A stretch of DNA of 64,000 bases from CAVWSM01 sp963798505 (lineage in GTDB: Bacteria; Actinomycetota; Actinomycetes; Jiangellales; Jiangellaceae), in the NCBI GenBank assembly GCA_963798505.1, contig CAWCTX010000011.1, positions 1-64,000 of the forward strand, given 5' to 3'. Within the stretch, counting starts at the first letter, position 1; each line of letters opens with the position of its first letter. This document shows positions 7,948 through 16,914 of this stretch, piece after piece. The position numbers were made by a program, and so were the translations under genes. The notes under the pieces are model-generated. The model did no database searches. It saw only the letters and a program-made list of their open reading frames with translations, and had not been told where the DNA came from.

Positions 7948-8235
7948 GCAACCCGGTGATCCCCAGCCCACGGCCAGCGTTGCGTCGGGCCAAGGACGGC
8001 AGCATCCATCCAGCCGGCGCCGCACCTGTCATCGCTCGCGGTGGCGCTGCGTCCCGCAGACGCCCGCGGCAAATCCAAGCCCAGGGATCGCGACGACAGT
8101 GACGACAAGACCGTCGAATTTGTCGTGCAGATTCCCAAGTCGCTGCGCAAACGGCTGCGGAAGCGCGCCGAGGAGTACGGCTGGACGACCGAGGAAGCCG
8201 TCACACACCTGCTGCGCGCCTGGGCTGACGGCTAG
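7944..8235 (+). pseudogene. Small basic RHH/HTH-like partner of ParA, one extra base
   Basis: Small basic protein encoded with ParA (ATG 7944 overlaps its stop). The N-terminal frame reads MSNPVIPSPRPALRRAKDG and stays open to GGAAS. One extra C in a CCC run at 8053-8055 then shifts it, and the C-terminus continues as ADARGKSKPRDRDD, DKTVEFVVQIPKSLRKRLRK and AEEYGWTTEEAVTHLLRAW. The last part looks like a ribbon-helix-helix or CopG-like DNA-binding unit (KTVEFVVQIPKSL strand, two helices). Repaired length is 96 residues. It probably plays the ParB-like role of an orphan ParA. The stop overlaps that of the convergent nagA. Confidence 0.7.
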
Positions 8236-8241
8236 GCCGTC
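8227..8241. terminator. Stop-codon hairpin between convergent genes
   Basis: GACGGC-TAG-GCCGTC is a perfect 6-bp inverted repeat with the stop of the upstream gene in its loop and the nagA stop (8232-8234) overlapping. Likely a compact bidirectional terminator. Confidence 0.5.
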
Positions 8242-9374
8242 TGCGGCCGCACCACCCACTCACCGCGGGCCAGCACCCCACCCAGCGCCAGCGACTCGTC
8301 GAGCACGACCAGGTCGGCGGCCAGCCCGACACCGATGTCGCCGACCTCGCCGGCAAGGCCCAGCAGCCGAGCCGGATTGGTGGACGCGGCGCGTACGGCG
8401 TCGACCATCGCGAACCCGGCCCGCGTCACCGCGAACCGGAACGACGAGTCCATCGTGAGCGTGCTGCCGGCGATGGCGCCACCATCGACCAGGCGCGCGA
8501 CGCCGTCCTGCACACGCACCGGCAGGTCGCCGAGCATGTAGTCGCCGTCGGACCCGCCGGCCGCCGCCATCGCGTCGGTGATCAGCACGACCCGGTCGCC
8601 ACCGGCAGAGCCGTACACATGTGCCGCGATGGCCTCGTGCAGGTGGACTCCGTCGCAGACGAGCTCCACGCTGACCCGCTCGTCCTCGAGCAGGGCGATC
8701 ACCGGACCCGGTGCGCGGTGCTGGACCGGGGCCATGGCATTGAACAGGTGCGTCGCCACCGTCGCGCCCGCCTCGATCGCCTCACGGACGACGTCGTACG
8801 TGGCGTCGGTGTGGCCGACGGCAGCGATCGCGCCGTGCTCGACGACGGTGCGTACGGCGTCGATGCCGTGCTCCAGCTCGGGGGCGAGCGTCACCATGCG
8901 TACGGTCCCCGCCCCCGCGGCGAGAAATCGCGCCACCGCGGCCGGCTCCGGCACCGCCAGCGCACCCGGGTCGTGCGCGCCCTTGCGGCCGGACGCGATC
9001 CACGGGCCCTCGAGGTGGATGCCCGCGATGAGGCCGTCCTCGACGAACTCGGCAAGTGCGCGAACGTCGCGCTCCAGTGGGTCCAGGTGCGCGCTCACCA
9101 AGCTGGCCACAATCGTGGTCGTGCCGTGCCGAAGATGGGTGTCGACGAAGGTGCGTACGGCCTCTGCCGCCGCCCCGACGACGGTCGCGCCGCCGCCGCC
9201 GTGGGTATGCACATCCACGAAGCCCGGCACCACCCATGAGCCGCCGAGCGACACATCGGGCGTTCGCGGCGGGACGCCGTCGCCCACCGCCGTGATTACT
9301 CCGCCCGTGACGTCCAGCCAGCCGTTCGTGAGCACTGCCTGCGAGGTGACCAACTTGGCATCGGCGATGAGCAC
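8232..9374 (-). CDS. nagA: N-acetylglucosamine-6-phosphate deacetylase
   Basis: 380-residue amidohydrolase that removes acetate from GlcNAc-6-phosphate to give glucosamine-6-phosphate in amino-sugar catabolism and cell-wall recycling. Key segments are the metal-site motif VDVHTHGGGG (His56, His58), IHLEGPWIASGRKGAHDP with the catalytic metal Glu, AAVGHTDATYD and ATHLFNAMAP with two more metal histidines, and LITDAMAAAGGSDG carrying the catalytic Asp. GTG 9374 starts VLIADAKLV, the usual first strand; a CAGAAT box 7 bases upstream suggests a leaderless start. No nagB or PTS gene is adjacent. Confidence 0.96.
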   Translation of the reverse strand: MLIADAKLVTSQAVLTNGWLDVTGGVITAVGDGVPPRTPDVSLGGSWVVPGFVDVHTHGGGGATVVGAAAEAVRTFVDTHLRHGTTTIVASLVSAHLDPLERDVRALAEFVEDGLIAGIHLEGPWIASGRKGAHDPGALAVPEPAAVARFLAAGAGTVRMVTLAPELEHGIDAVRTVVEHGAIAAVGHTDATYDVVREAIEAGATVATHLFNAMAPVQHRAPGPVIALLEDERVSVELVCDGVHLHEAIAAHVYGSAGGDRVVLITDAMAAAGGSDGDYMLGDLPVRVQDGVARLVDGGAIAGSTLTMDSSFRFAVTRAGFAMVDAVRAASTNPARLLGLAGEVGDIGVGLAADLVVLDESLALGGVLARGEWVVRPQTA

Positions 9375-9437
9375 AACTGTGATTCTGTCGGAGTCTTACC
9401 CCGCGTCGCGCGCCGGCGTTGTGGGTAGGTTGCGATC

Positions 9438-10118
9438 ATGGCGGAGACGCTCTCCGACTCGGAGCGACCCGGCGCCGCACAATGGGTGCCCGAGACCGGC
9501 GGCATGCGGGCGTTGCGCGCGGCGGCCCCCGACTGCCGCGGGTGCGAGCTGCACGCCGACGCCACGCAGGTGGTCTTCTCCAAAGGCCCGGTGAGCGCCC
9601 GCGTCATGCTGATCGGCGAGCAGCCGGGCGATCAGGAAGACCGGCAGGGGGAGCCGTTCGTCGGGCCGGCCGGGCAGCTGCTCGACAAGGCGCTCGCCGA
9701 CGCCGGGATCGAACCGCACTCGGTCTATGTCACCAACGCCGTCAAGCACTTCAGATTCACGCCAACTCCCAAACGCCGACTGCATCGCACCCCCGACCTC
9801 GTGCACCTCGAAGCCTGCCGGCCGTGGCTGCTGGCCGAGCTGCGCATCGTCGACCCCGAGGTGATCGTGTGCCTCGGCGCGACCGCCGTGCGTGCGGTGC
9901 TCGGCACGGCGTACCGCGTCATGCGCGACCGTGGCCAACTGCTCACCTGGCAGGGGCTGCTCGCCGACGAGCCGGCCGGTCGGAAGTCGCCGTGGGCGGT
10001 GATCACCGTGCACCCGTCCGCCGTGCTGCGGGCCGACGACCGCGACGTCGCCTACGGCGGGCTTGTCACCGACCTGCGGGTCGCGGCGGAGGCGCTCATG
10101 ACAGGCTCTGTCCGGTGA
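9438..10118 (+). CDS. udgX: UdgX-type uracil-DNA-binding glycosylase
   Basis: 226-residue uracil-DNA glycosylase superfamily protein with the UdgX hallmarks. It has motif GEQPGDQED (60-68), the extra loop KRRLH (112-116) within FRFTPTPKRRLHRTP, and HPSAVLR (192-198). Four cysteines (33, 36, 127, 145) are placed to bind a 4Fe-4S cluster as in family 4 glycosylases. Characterised UdgX proteins use the KRRIH histidine (here His116) to form a covalent complex with the sugar after uracil is cut out, and stay bound to the DNA. Here Ile is replaced by Leu. A TAGGTT box 6 bases before ATG 9438 suggests leaderless expression. It overlaps the next gene. Confidence 0.93.
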   Translation: MAETLSDSERPGAAQWVPETGGMRALRAAAPDCRGCELHADATQVVFSKGPVSARVMLIGEQPGDQEDRQGEPFVGPAGQLLDKALADAGIEPHSVYVTNAVKHFRFTPTPKRRLHRTPDLVHLEACRPWLLAELRIVDPEVIVCLGATAVRAVLGTAYRVMRDRGQLLTWQGLLADEPAGRKSPWAVITVHPSAVLRADDRDVAYGGLVTDLRVAAEALMTGSVR

Positions 10119-10816
10119 CGATCCGGATCGAACGACGGTTCTGCGGACCCGACGGCAGCGGCAATGGCGGCTACACCGCCGGCTTGCTCGCAGTGCGCGT
10201 CGGCGCCGACGTCGCGACCGGTGGAGCCGTCGTCACCCTGCGTCAGCCCCCGCCGCTCGAGCACCCGCTCTCCGTCGTGGCCGACGACGCCGGGATCTTC
10301 CAGGTGTTCGACGGCTCGACTCTCGTGGCCGATGTCGCACGGACGTCGCTCGATGTCGACGCCGTCCATCCCGTGACGTATGACGCGGCTCGCGCGGCGG
10401 AGGTGTCGTACGCCGGCCTGGCCGCCCACCCGTTCCCGCGCTGCTTCGTGTGCGGTCCGGAACGTACGGATGGCTTGCGGCTGGCGCCCGGCCCGGTCGG
10501 AACGGGCGCCACCGCGTGTACGTGGGAGCCCGACGACTCGCTGCCGGCCACCGACGGCCGGGTCGGCGCCCAGGTTGTCTGGGCCGCGCTGGACTGTCCG
10601 GGCGGCTGGACCGCTGACATCGTCGGCCGGCCCATGGTGCTCGGCCGCATGGCGGCCGCCGTCGCGTCGCTGCCCAAGGTCGGCGAGCCGTGCGTCGTCG
10701 TCGGTCAGCAGCTCGGCCTCGAGGGTCGCAAGATGTGGACGGCTACGACGGCGTACGGCTCGGACGGGCGTGAGCTCGGGCGGGCGCATGCCACCTGGAT
10801 CGCTGTCACCGTTTAG
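10115..10816 (+). CDS. Conserved hypothetical protein, hotdog-fold-like
   Basis: 233-residue protein translationally coupled to udgX (GTGA overlap). I do not assign a function. The architecture suggests a double-hotdog thioesterase-like fold: an N-terminal half with GSGNGGYTAGLLA, a centre with HPFPRCFVCGPERTDGLRL, where a CxxC pair precedes a GLR segment common in such proteins, and a C-terminal half with QVVWAALDCPGGW and VLGRMAAAVA. No signal peptide or membrane segment is visible. Overlap with a DNA-damage-related gene may be incidental. Confidence 0.75.
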   Translation: MTIRIERRFCGPDGSGNGGYTAGLLAVRVGADVATGGAVVTLRQPPPLEHPLSVVADDAGIFQVFDGSTLVADVARTSLDVDAVHPVTYDAARAAEVSYAGLAAHPFPRCFVCGPERTDGLRLAPGPVGTGATACTWEPDDSLPATDGRVGAQVVWAALDCPGGWTADIVGRPMVLGRMAAAVASLPKVGEPCVVVGQQLGLEGRKMWTATTAYGSDGRELGRAHATWIAVTV

Positions 10817-10822
10817 CCGGGA

Positions 10823-10838
10823 GCCCCGGGCACGGGGC
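10823..10838. terminator. Hairpin terminator between convergent genes
   Basis: GCCCCG (10823-10828), loop GGCA, CGGGGC (10833-10838): a perfect 6-bp GC stem in the 39-base gap between the hotdog gene and the aldo/keto reductase. No T tract. Confidence 0.55.
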
Positions 10839-10855
10839 GCGCGGAGGGTTTCGTC

Positions 10856-11853
10856 TCAGTTGGTGTTGAGCCGGGCAAGCGCGTCGTCGTCGAGCCATAC
10901 GTCGCGAGCGGCCATGGCCTCGTCCACCTGCGCGAGCGACGTGGCGCCGACGATGGGCACGATCGGGCGCTCGCGCTGCATGAGCCAGGCCAGCACCACC
11001 TGGTTGACGGTGGCACCAGTCACGTTGGCCACCTCGCGCAACGCTGCCAGGCGTGACGCGGTGCCGGGGTGGTCGTACGCGGCCTGCAGAGGCCGCTCGG
11101 GTCGGGCGTAGGCGCCCGACAGCAGCGTGGAGTAGGCGACCAGCGTGAGGTCGGGCTCGGAGCCGACATAGTCGAGCAGCTCCTGGCTGGCGTGCCGGTG
11201 CCCGCCCTCGAGAACGGCACGTCCGACCGCGGCTGGAGGTAGCTGTAGCGGAGCTGGATGCAGGTATACGGCTCTACGCCTTGCGCTCGGGCGATCTGGC
11301 GGGCCTGCTCGATCCGCCATGTCGGGTGGTTGCTCACGCCCACCAGTCCGACCAGCCCTTCGGCCGCCAGCTCACCGAAAGCGCCGACGGTCTCGGCCAG
11401 CGGCACCGTCCTGTCCTCGATGTGCGAGTAGTACACGTCGATGCGGTCGGTGCCGAGCCGCCGCAGGCTGTCCTCGACGGCGGCGCGGATGACCGGGGCC
11501 GACAGGCCCTCGGCGTCCTCCAGCCCGGCGCCCGGCACCCGCGGCCGCGCACCCACCTTGGTGGCAAGGACCAGCCGGTCGCGCAGTCCGGGGCGGGCGG
11601 CGAGCCAGCGGCCGAGGGTCCGCTCGCTGGAGTCCGAGTCACCCAGCCAGTACGAGTAGTTGTTGCTCGTGTCGATGAACGTCCCGCCGAGCTCGACGAA
11701 CCGGTCGAGGATTTCGAACGACCTCTCCTCGCTCACGGTCGAGCCGAACGGGATGGCGCCGATTGCAATCGGGCTGACCTCGACGTGCCGCTCGCCGCCG
11801 AGCAGCCGGGGCTGGGTGTCGAAGGACGACGGTCGGGTCTGTAGATGCGTCAT
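10856..11853 (-). pseudogene. Aldo/keto reductase, interrupted by a single-base shift
   Basis: NADPH-dependent aldo/keto reductase. From ATG 11853 the N-terminal part shows PIAIGAIPFGSTVSEE, GGTFIDTSNNYSYWLG (catalytic Asp and Tyr), LVLATKVGARP (catalytic Lys) and RIDVYYSHIEDRTVP (catalytic His), then VGLVGVSNHPTWRIEQA. Near 11207-11240, after LRYSYLQPR, the frame is lost. The family continues one frame over with EGGHRHASQELLDYVG, LVAYSTLLSGAYA and RPIVPIVGATSLAQVDEA, ending at 10856. One missing base (or two extra) explains it; repaired length is about 332 residues. It lies 35 bases after pdxH in the same operon. Confidence 0.82.
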
Positions 11854-11888
11854 GACAGCTAAGGCTGGAACCTGGAGCGCGCTCCAGG

Positions 11889-12540
11889 TCAAGGGGCAAG
11901 CCGCTCCCATCTCCAGCCGATCGTGCGTCGCCGAGTAGCGGAACCGGTCGTGCATCCGCCCGATGCGCCCCTGCCAGAACTCCACCGTGTCGGGCAGCAC
12001 TCGAAAGCCACCCCAGAAGTCCGGCAGCGGCACCTCCCCCGGAAAGCGCGCGGCCATCTCGGCCACCGCCTTGTCCAGCACCGCTCGCGACGCAACCGGC
12101 GTCGACTGTGGCGACGCCCAAGCGCCGAGCTGCGACTCGCGCGGCCGGGTATGCCAATAGGCGACGGTCTCCTCCCGGCCAACCTCTTCGACCGCGCCGG
12201 AGACGAGGACTTGCCGCTCCATCGGGAACCACGGGAATGCGAGCGCCGCCCATGGGTTGGCCGCGAGCTCTCGCGCCTTGCGTGACCCGCGGTTGGTGTA
12301 GAACGCGAAACCCCGATCGTCGAAACCCTTGAGCAGCACGTGCCGCACACTCGGCCGCCCATCGGGTGTCGACGTAGCGAGCGCCATGGCATTGGGCTCG
12401 GGGACGCGCGCGGCGACCGCATCGGCCAGCCAACGACGAAACAGCGCGTACGGCTCCGGCGTCAGGTCGCTCTCGCCCAGCCCGCGGGCGAGGTAGGAGC
12501 GGCGCAGATTGGCGAGGTCGACCGAAGGCTCGGACGTCAC
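11889..12540 (-). pseudogene. pdxH: Pyridoxamine 5'-phosphate oxidase, one extra base near the 3' end
   Basis: FMN-dependent oxidase that makes pyridoxal 5'-phosphate from pyridoxamine or pyridoxine 5'-phosphate. Family motifs are all present: EPNAMALATSTPDGRPSVR, VLLKGFDDRGFAFYTN, SRKARELAANPWAAL, RQVLVSGAVEEV, HTRPRESQLGAWAS, WGGFRVLPDTVEFWQG and GRMHDRFRYS. Just before the end, an extra A at 11910 turns the canonical DRLEWERLAP stop into DRLEMGAAC, and the reading runs on into the reductase gene. Skipping it ends the protein normally at 216 residues. Start GTG 12540 overlaps the upstream stop. The missing end would carry the conserved RLxP substrate-binding tail. Confidence 0.88.
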
Positions 12541-13100
12541 GCGCCCAGCCTTCCACCCGACGCGGCTGCGGTGTCGGCGCGCCGGACGATCGCGTCCAGC
12601 CAGCGTCGCCTGATGAGGCCACTGAATGGCCTGATGACAATCCAGTAGCGGCGGAACGCACGCCGTGACCGCTCATCTGTCAACTGCACTCGCGTCTCAG
12701 TCGTCAGCGCACCGGGTATCACGCGGAAGTTGAAGATCATCTTGGCCGAGCCCGGAGCGTCGTACGCGGCGAACACCGCGCCGGGGTCCGGGAACTCGTG
12801 CAGCCTGGGACCGCGGCCGCCGCGGCCTCGCCACGGCCGGCCGATCGCGCCGATGACGAGCTCGTTGTCGGACCTGGCGAGCTCGGTGAAGCCGATGTCG
12901 GACATCACCGCAAGGATCGTGCGGTCCCCGGGCAACTGCAGCAGCCCCGCCGACCGCAGGCGCATCAGCGTACGCATGACCGGCACCTCGGCCCAGGTCA
13001 CATGTTCGGCCGCTGTCAGCAGGTCGTCCGCGGATGCCAGAGTCAGGACGCCGTGCCGCTCGCGGAAGTGCCAATGCGGCAGCAGCTCGTCGATGAGCAT
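12537..13100 (-). CDS. Hypothetical protein, SRPBCC-like
   Basis: 187-residue soluble protein. It looks like a Bet v1/SRPBCC-type ligand-binding protein of the actinobacterial group that begins DELLPHWHFRERHGV and ends RYWIVIRPFSGLIRRRWLDAI, but I assign this only by overall pattern. The central part has GAIGRPWRG and AKMIFNFRVIPG strands. ATG 13100 is preferred over GTG 13106 because GGAGG lies 9 bases upstream of it. It is the first gene of the operon with pdxH, overlapping by GTGA, and is divergent from serC. Confidence 0.75.
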   Translation of the reverse strand: MLIDELLPHWHFRERHGVLTLASADDLLTAAEHVTWAEVPVMRTLMRLRSAGLLQLPGDRTILAVMSDIGFTELARSDNELVIGAIGRPWRGRGGRGPRLHEFPDPGAVFAAYDAPGSAKMIFNFRVIPGALTTETRVQLTDERSRRAFRRYWIVIRPFSGLIRRRWLDAIVRRADTAAASGGRLGA

Positions 13101-13205
13101 GCGCACCCACCTCCGTCCGCGTGCGCTCGGCTGGCAGAATGCGATAACCCGCTGACAGAGCCGTCAGGCCCGCGTACGACGCACTGACGTTCGGAGCATC
13201 TCACC

Positions 13206-14336
13206 ATGGCAGAGGCCACGCCGCTCACCATCCCCGCCGACCTCAAGCCCGCCGACGGCCGCTTCGGCTCCGGGCCGAGCAAGATCCGCTCCGAGGCCCT
13301 CGACGCGCTGGCCGCCACGGGCTCGTCGCTGCTCGGCACCAGCCACCGGCAGGCGCCGGTCAAGGGCCTGGTCCGCCGGGTACGGGAGGGCGTCGCCACG
13401 CTGTTCGGGCTGCCGGACGGGTACGAGGTGGCGCTCGGCAACGGCGGCTCCACCGCGTTCTGGGACATCGCGGCGTTCAACCTCGTCCGCGACCGCGCCC
13501 AGCACCTGTCGTTCGGCGAGTTCTCCGCGAAGTTCGCCGCGGCGACCAAGGCCGCGCCATTCCTCGGCGATCCGACTGTCGTCACGGCGGAGCCCGGCAC
13601 CGTCGCGGTGCCGCACGCCGAGGCCGACGTCGACGCCTACGCCTGGCCGCACAACGAGACGTCCACCGGAGTGATGGCGCCCGTTCGCCGGGTTGACGGC
13701 GCTGCCGCCGACGCTCTGGTGCTCATCGACGCCACAAGCGGTGCAGGCGGGCTGCCCGTCGACATCACGCAGGCTGACGCCTACTACTTCGCGCCGCAGA
13801 AGAGCTTTGCCTCCGACGGCGGCCTGTGGGTGGCGGTGCTCTCGCCTGCCGCCATCGCGCGCGTGGCCGAGATCAAGGCGAGCGGTCGCTACGTCCCGAC
13901 GTTCCTCGACCTGACTACCGCGATCGACAACTCGCGCCTGGACCAGACCTACAACACGCCCGCACTGGCCACGCTGTTCCTCATGGCTGAGCAGCTCGAC
14001 TGGCTCAACAGCCAAGGCGGGTTGGATTTCGCGGTCGGCCGCACAAGCGACTCGTCCGCGCGCCTGTACACCTGGGCGGAGAAGAGCGACATAGCGACGC
14101 CGTACGTCGCCGACCCCAGCGCACGGTCGCTCGTGGTCGGCACGATCGACTTCGCCGACTCGGTCGACGCGGCCGCGGTGGCCAAGGTGCTGCGCGCCAA
14201 CGGCATCGTCGACGTCGAGCCCTACCGCAAGCTCGGCCGCAACCAGCTGCGCGTCGCGATGTACCCCGCTGTCGACCCCGCCGACGTCGAGGCCTTGACC
14301 GCAAGCATCGACTGGGTGGTCGACCACTTGGCGTGA
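13206..14336 (+). CDS. serC: Phosphoserine aminotransferase
   Basis: 376-residue PLP enzyme that transaminates 3-phosphohydroxypyruvate to phosphoserine in serine synthesis. It matches the actinobacterial SerC subgroup: FGSGPSKIRSEALDAL at the N-terminus, LLGTSHRQAPVKGLV, LGNGGSTAFWDIAAF, WPHNETSTGVMAPV, LIDATSGAGGLPVD, and DAYYFAPQKSFASDGGLW with the PLP lysine at about residue 199. The C-terminus AMYPAVDPADVEALTASID is typical. GGAG lies before ATG 13206. It is divergent from the pdxH operon, fitting since it needs PLP, and overlaps the following MFS gene by GTGA. Confidence 0.96.
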   Translation: MAEATPLTIPADLKPADGRFGSGPSKIRSEALDALAATGSSLLGTSHRQAPVKGLVRRVREGVATLFGLPDGYEVALGNGGSTAFWDIAAFNLVRDRAQHLSFGEFSAKFAAATKAAPFLGDPTVVTAEPGTVAVPHAEADVDAYAWPHNETSTGVMAPVRRVDGAAADALVLIDATSGAGGLPVDITQADAYYFAPQKSFASDGGLWVAVLSPAAIARVAEIKASGRYVPTFLDLTTAIDNSRLDQTYNTPALATLFLMAEQLDWLNSQGGLDFAVGRTSDSSARLYTWAEKSDIATPYVADPSARSLVVGTIDFADSVDAAAVAKVLRANGIVDVEPYRKLGRNQLRVAMYPAVDPADVEALTASIDWVVDHLA

Positions 14337-15457
14337 CCCGCGACCGGACGACCTGGCTCTGCTATCTGCTGCTGGCGGTCTACGCCTGGTTCCTCTACGG
14401 GTTCGGGCCGGTCGTCCCGCTGCTCGGCGACGAGCAGGGGGTCAGCCGTTCGGTTGCCGCGCTGCACGGCACCGCACTCGCGGCCGGCACCGTCATCGCC
14501 GGGCTGACGGGGCCGAGAGTCGTCAAGCGGTTCGGCCGCGGGGTCTCGCTCTGGGGCGGCGCATGGGGGATGTGCCTGGGCGTCGCGGTTCTGGTGACCG
14601 CGCCGGCAACTCCCGGGACCCTGACCGGCGTGCTCATCGTCGGGCTCGGGGGCTCGATCATGCTCAACAGCCTCAACGCGCTGCTGTCCACCCACCACCC
14701 CGGGCATGCCGCCACGGCGATCAGCGAGGCCAACGCACTGGCGGCCGCGGTCGGCACGGTTGCCCCGCTCGCGGTGGGCGCCGCCGAAGGACTGGGCGTC
14801 GGGTGGCGGGTCGCGATCGCCGCGGTGGCGCCGATGGTCGCCGGGCTGTGGGTCGTGCTGCGACGCACTCCGCTGCCGGACGCCACGGCCCTCGGTGAGG
14901 TCAAGGGCCGGCTGCCGAAACCGTACTGGTGGGCGTGGACGGTGCTCGTGCTGCTGATCGCCGTCGAGTTCTCGTACACGATCTGGAGCAGCGCGCTCAT
15001 CCGTGACCAAACCGGGGCGAGCGACGCGGCCTCTGTCGCCGCCGTCTCGGCCCTGGTGCTCGGCATGGCGATCGGCCGGTACGCAGGGGCGCGGCTGGCT
15101 TACCGGTCGACGGTGGACACATTGGTGCTGGGCGCGATCGCCGTCACCACGATCGGGTTCGCCTGCCTGTGGCTCGCGGGCACCCTATTGGTCGCGGCAA
15201 TAGGTCTGTTCATCAGTGGCCTGGGGATCGCGCTGCACTTCCCGTTGGGCCTGGTGCGGGCGATCGAGTCGTCGGCGGGCCAGCCCGACTTGGCGTCCGG
15301 CCGCGCTGCGCTTGCGGCCGGACTCGCCAGCGGCGGCGGCCCGTTCGTCCTCGGTGCGCTGGCCGACGTCGTGGGAGTGTCTGCGGCATTCCTCATCGTG
15401 CCGGTGCTGCTCGCTGCGGCAGCGATGATCGTGCTGCTGGGACAGCGCCGACGGTAA
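14333..15457 (+). CDS. MFS transporter
   Basis: 374-residue major facilitator superfamily permease with about 12 hydrophobic segments (for example WLCYLLLAVYAWFLYGFGP, VAVLVTAPATPGTLTGVLIVG, AVAPMVAGLWVVL, ALAAGLASGGGPFVLGALADV). The loop after helix 2 has GPRVVKRFGRGVSLWGG, the usual MFS motif A position. Start GTG 14333 overlaps the serC stop, so it is co-expressed. Substrate unknown. A strong GC hairpin follows at 15481-15521. Confidence 0.85.
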   Translation: MTRDRTTWLCYLLLAVYAWFLYGFGPVVPLLGDEQGVSRSVAALHGTALAAGTVIAGLTGPRVVKRFGRGVSLWGGAWGMCLGVAVLVTAPATPGTLTGVLIVGLGGSIMLNSLNALLSTHHPGHAATAISEANALAAAVGTVAPLAVGAAEGLGVGWRVAIAAVAPMVAGLWVVLRRTPLPDATALGEVKGRLPKPYWWAWTVLVLLIAVEFSYTIWSSALIRDQTGASDAASVAAVSALVLGMAIGRYAGARLAYRSTVDTLVLGAIAVTTIGFACLWLAGTLLVAAIGLFISGLGIALHFPLGLVRAIESSAGQPDLASGRAALAAGLASGGGPFVLGALADVVGVSAAFLIVPVLLAAAAMIVLLGQRRR

Positions 15458-15480
15458 CGGTGCCCGAGCGACAGAGAGGT

Positions 15481-15579
15481 GCGCCCGGTCCGCCAACGAA
15501 TGTCGTCGGTGTCCCGGGCGCTGGCCCCCCTGCCTGCCGCTCCCCCCCGAGTTCGCGGCTACCCGCCTCCCCCAGGCGG
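15481..15579 (+). ncRNA. Candidate 6C-type structured RNA
   Basis: In the 225-base gap after the MFS gene the plus strand holds a series of hairpins. GCGCCCGG (15481-15488) pairs with CCGGGCGC (15514-15521) around an inner stem. Then come consecutive hairpins with C-rich loops: GGC-CCCCCT-GCC (15523-15534), GCCGC (15536-15540) with GCGGC (15555-15559) around a loop holding seven C, and CCGCCT-CCCCC-AGGCGG (15563-15579). Two adjacent stem-loops with C runs are the defining trait of the actinobacterial 6C RNA. Alternatively this is only terminator structure for serC-MFS. Confidence 0.42.
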
Positions 15580-15682
15580 CTGCTATGGACGTTAGCCGCG
15601 CGCCGAGTCCCGTCGCCATCAGCCGTTTGGCCACAACGCGCTGACCGGGTGATCGGCCCATCATCCGTTCGGGGGATTGTGC

Positions 15683-16904
15683 TCAGGGCAGGACGTGCGC
15701 GCGGCTGAACACCGGCGCGAGCTCCTCGCCCAGCAGCCGCTGCAGTGCCGGGGTGACACCCCAGGTGCGGGTCAGCTCCAGATAGTCCGCGACGCTCTCG
15801 GGTGTCGCCGGCGAGTTCGTACGCACTGCCCGCAGCGCCACGTTGCGGGGGGTGTGCTTGGACTCCACGAACTCCACCACGTCGACGCGGTAGCCGAGCA
15901 TGCGCAGGATCGCGCGCGCGCAGCGCATCGGTGAGGCCGTCGGCGAGCCGCTCGCGCAGGATGCCGTGCCGGGTGAGCAGCGAGTACGGGCTCGGCGCCG
16001 GGCTGCCGCGCAGCTGGGCCTGCAGGTCGTGATGGCAGCAGGGCGCGACCAGGGCTACCGGCGCCTGCCAGCGCACGACCTGCGCGAGCGCGTCGTCGCT
16101 TGCTGTGTCGCACGCGTGCAGCGCGAGCACGAGGTCGGGCCGCTGGTCGAGCTCGACGTCACCGATGCGCCCCTCGATGAACCGGGCGTGGCCCGCCCAG
16201 CCGAGTGACTCGGCGACGGCCGAGTTGCGCTCGCGGGCCTGGGCCTTGACGTCGACCCCGACGAGGTCGACACCACCGTCGCGTCGCTGGGTGAGGAACC
16301 GGTAGGCGGCGAAGGTGAGGTAGGCGTTGCCGCAGCCGAGATCCACCACGCGCAGCGGCCCGTCGGGCAGCTCGGTCACCACCGGCTCGAGCGTGCGCAG
16401 CATGTCCTCGATCTGCCGCAGCTTGGCGGTGCGGCTCGGCTTCACCCGACCCGCGGCGTCGCTGATGCCGACTGCACGAAGCAGCGGGTCGGCCGGATCG
16501 AGCAGGCGAGGCTTGGCCCGGTCGTGTCGGCGCGCCTCCGCGATGTCGATGTCCAGCTCGCGGGCGCGGCGGTGGACGAGCGCTTCGCCGCGCTTGGTCA
16601 CCCGCACCTGCACGGTGTCGCTGAGCGTGTCGACGTGCCAGTTGCCGTAGGGCTGGGCGAGGGCCTCGGCGATGACCTCGGCGGCGGCGTCCGCAGGCAC
16701 GTTGCGGGTGAACGCCTGCGTGTCGTCGTACGACACCACCTGCAGGTGCGGCCCCTCCGCAAGATCGACGAAACGCAGCTCCTGCTTACGCCAGGGCGGG
16801 GGCTCCTGGCCCTTGCGTCGACCGGCCGCCACCGCGCGCACCAGTGTGTCGGCCGTCAGGTCGGCGCGCAGCGCTTCGAGCGCCGTCTGCAGCGGGACCG
16901 GCAT
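15683..16904 (-). pseudogene. SAM-dependent methyltransferase, frame broken in a GC run
   Basis: Class I methyltransferase of about 407 residues. An N-terminal accessory domain (KQELRFVDLAEG, VVSYDDTQAFTRN, VTKRGEALVHRR) is followed by the SAM site LRVVDLGCGNAYLTFAAYRF, VDLVGVDVK and DLVLALHACDTASDDAL, then VALVAPCCHHDLQAQL. In the alternating GC run near 15908-15923 the frame changes. The rest of the family sequence, AILRMLGYRVDVVEFVESKH, TPRNVALRAVR and LLGEELAPVFSRA, follows one frame over to the stop at 15683. One extra base or loss of one GC unit would do this. ATG 16904 lies 10 bases after the upstream MFS gene, the last of a five-gene run. Confidence 0.78.
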
Positions 16905-16914
16905 GCGCCCAGTC

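Noticed and set aside
7150..8235. A plasmid-type partition system
   Set aside because: No ParB, iterons, replication gene or parS-like cluster is present; the neighbours are chromosomal.
11020..12540. A PdxH-aldo/keto reductase fusion protein
   Set aside because: The fusion arises only because one extra base removes the canonical PdxH ending (WERLAP stop). Both proteins are complete and separate once it is skipped.
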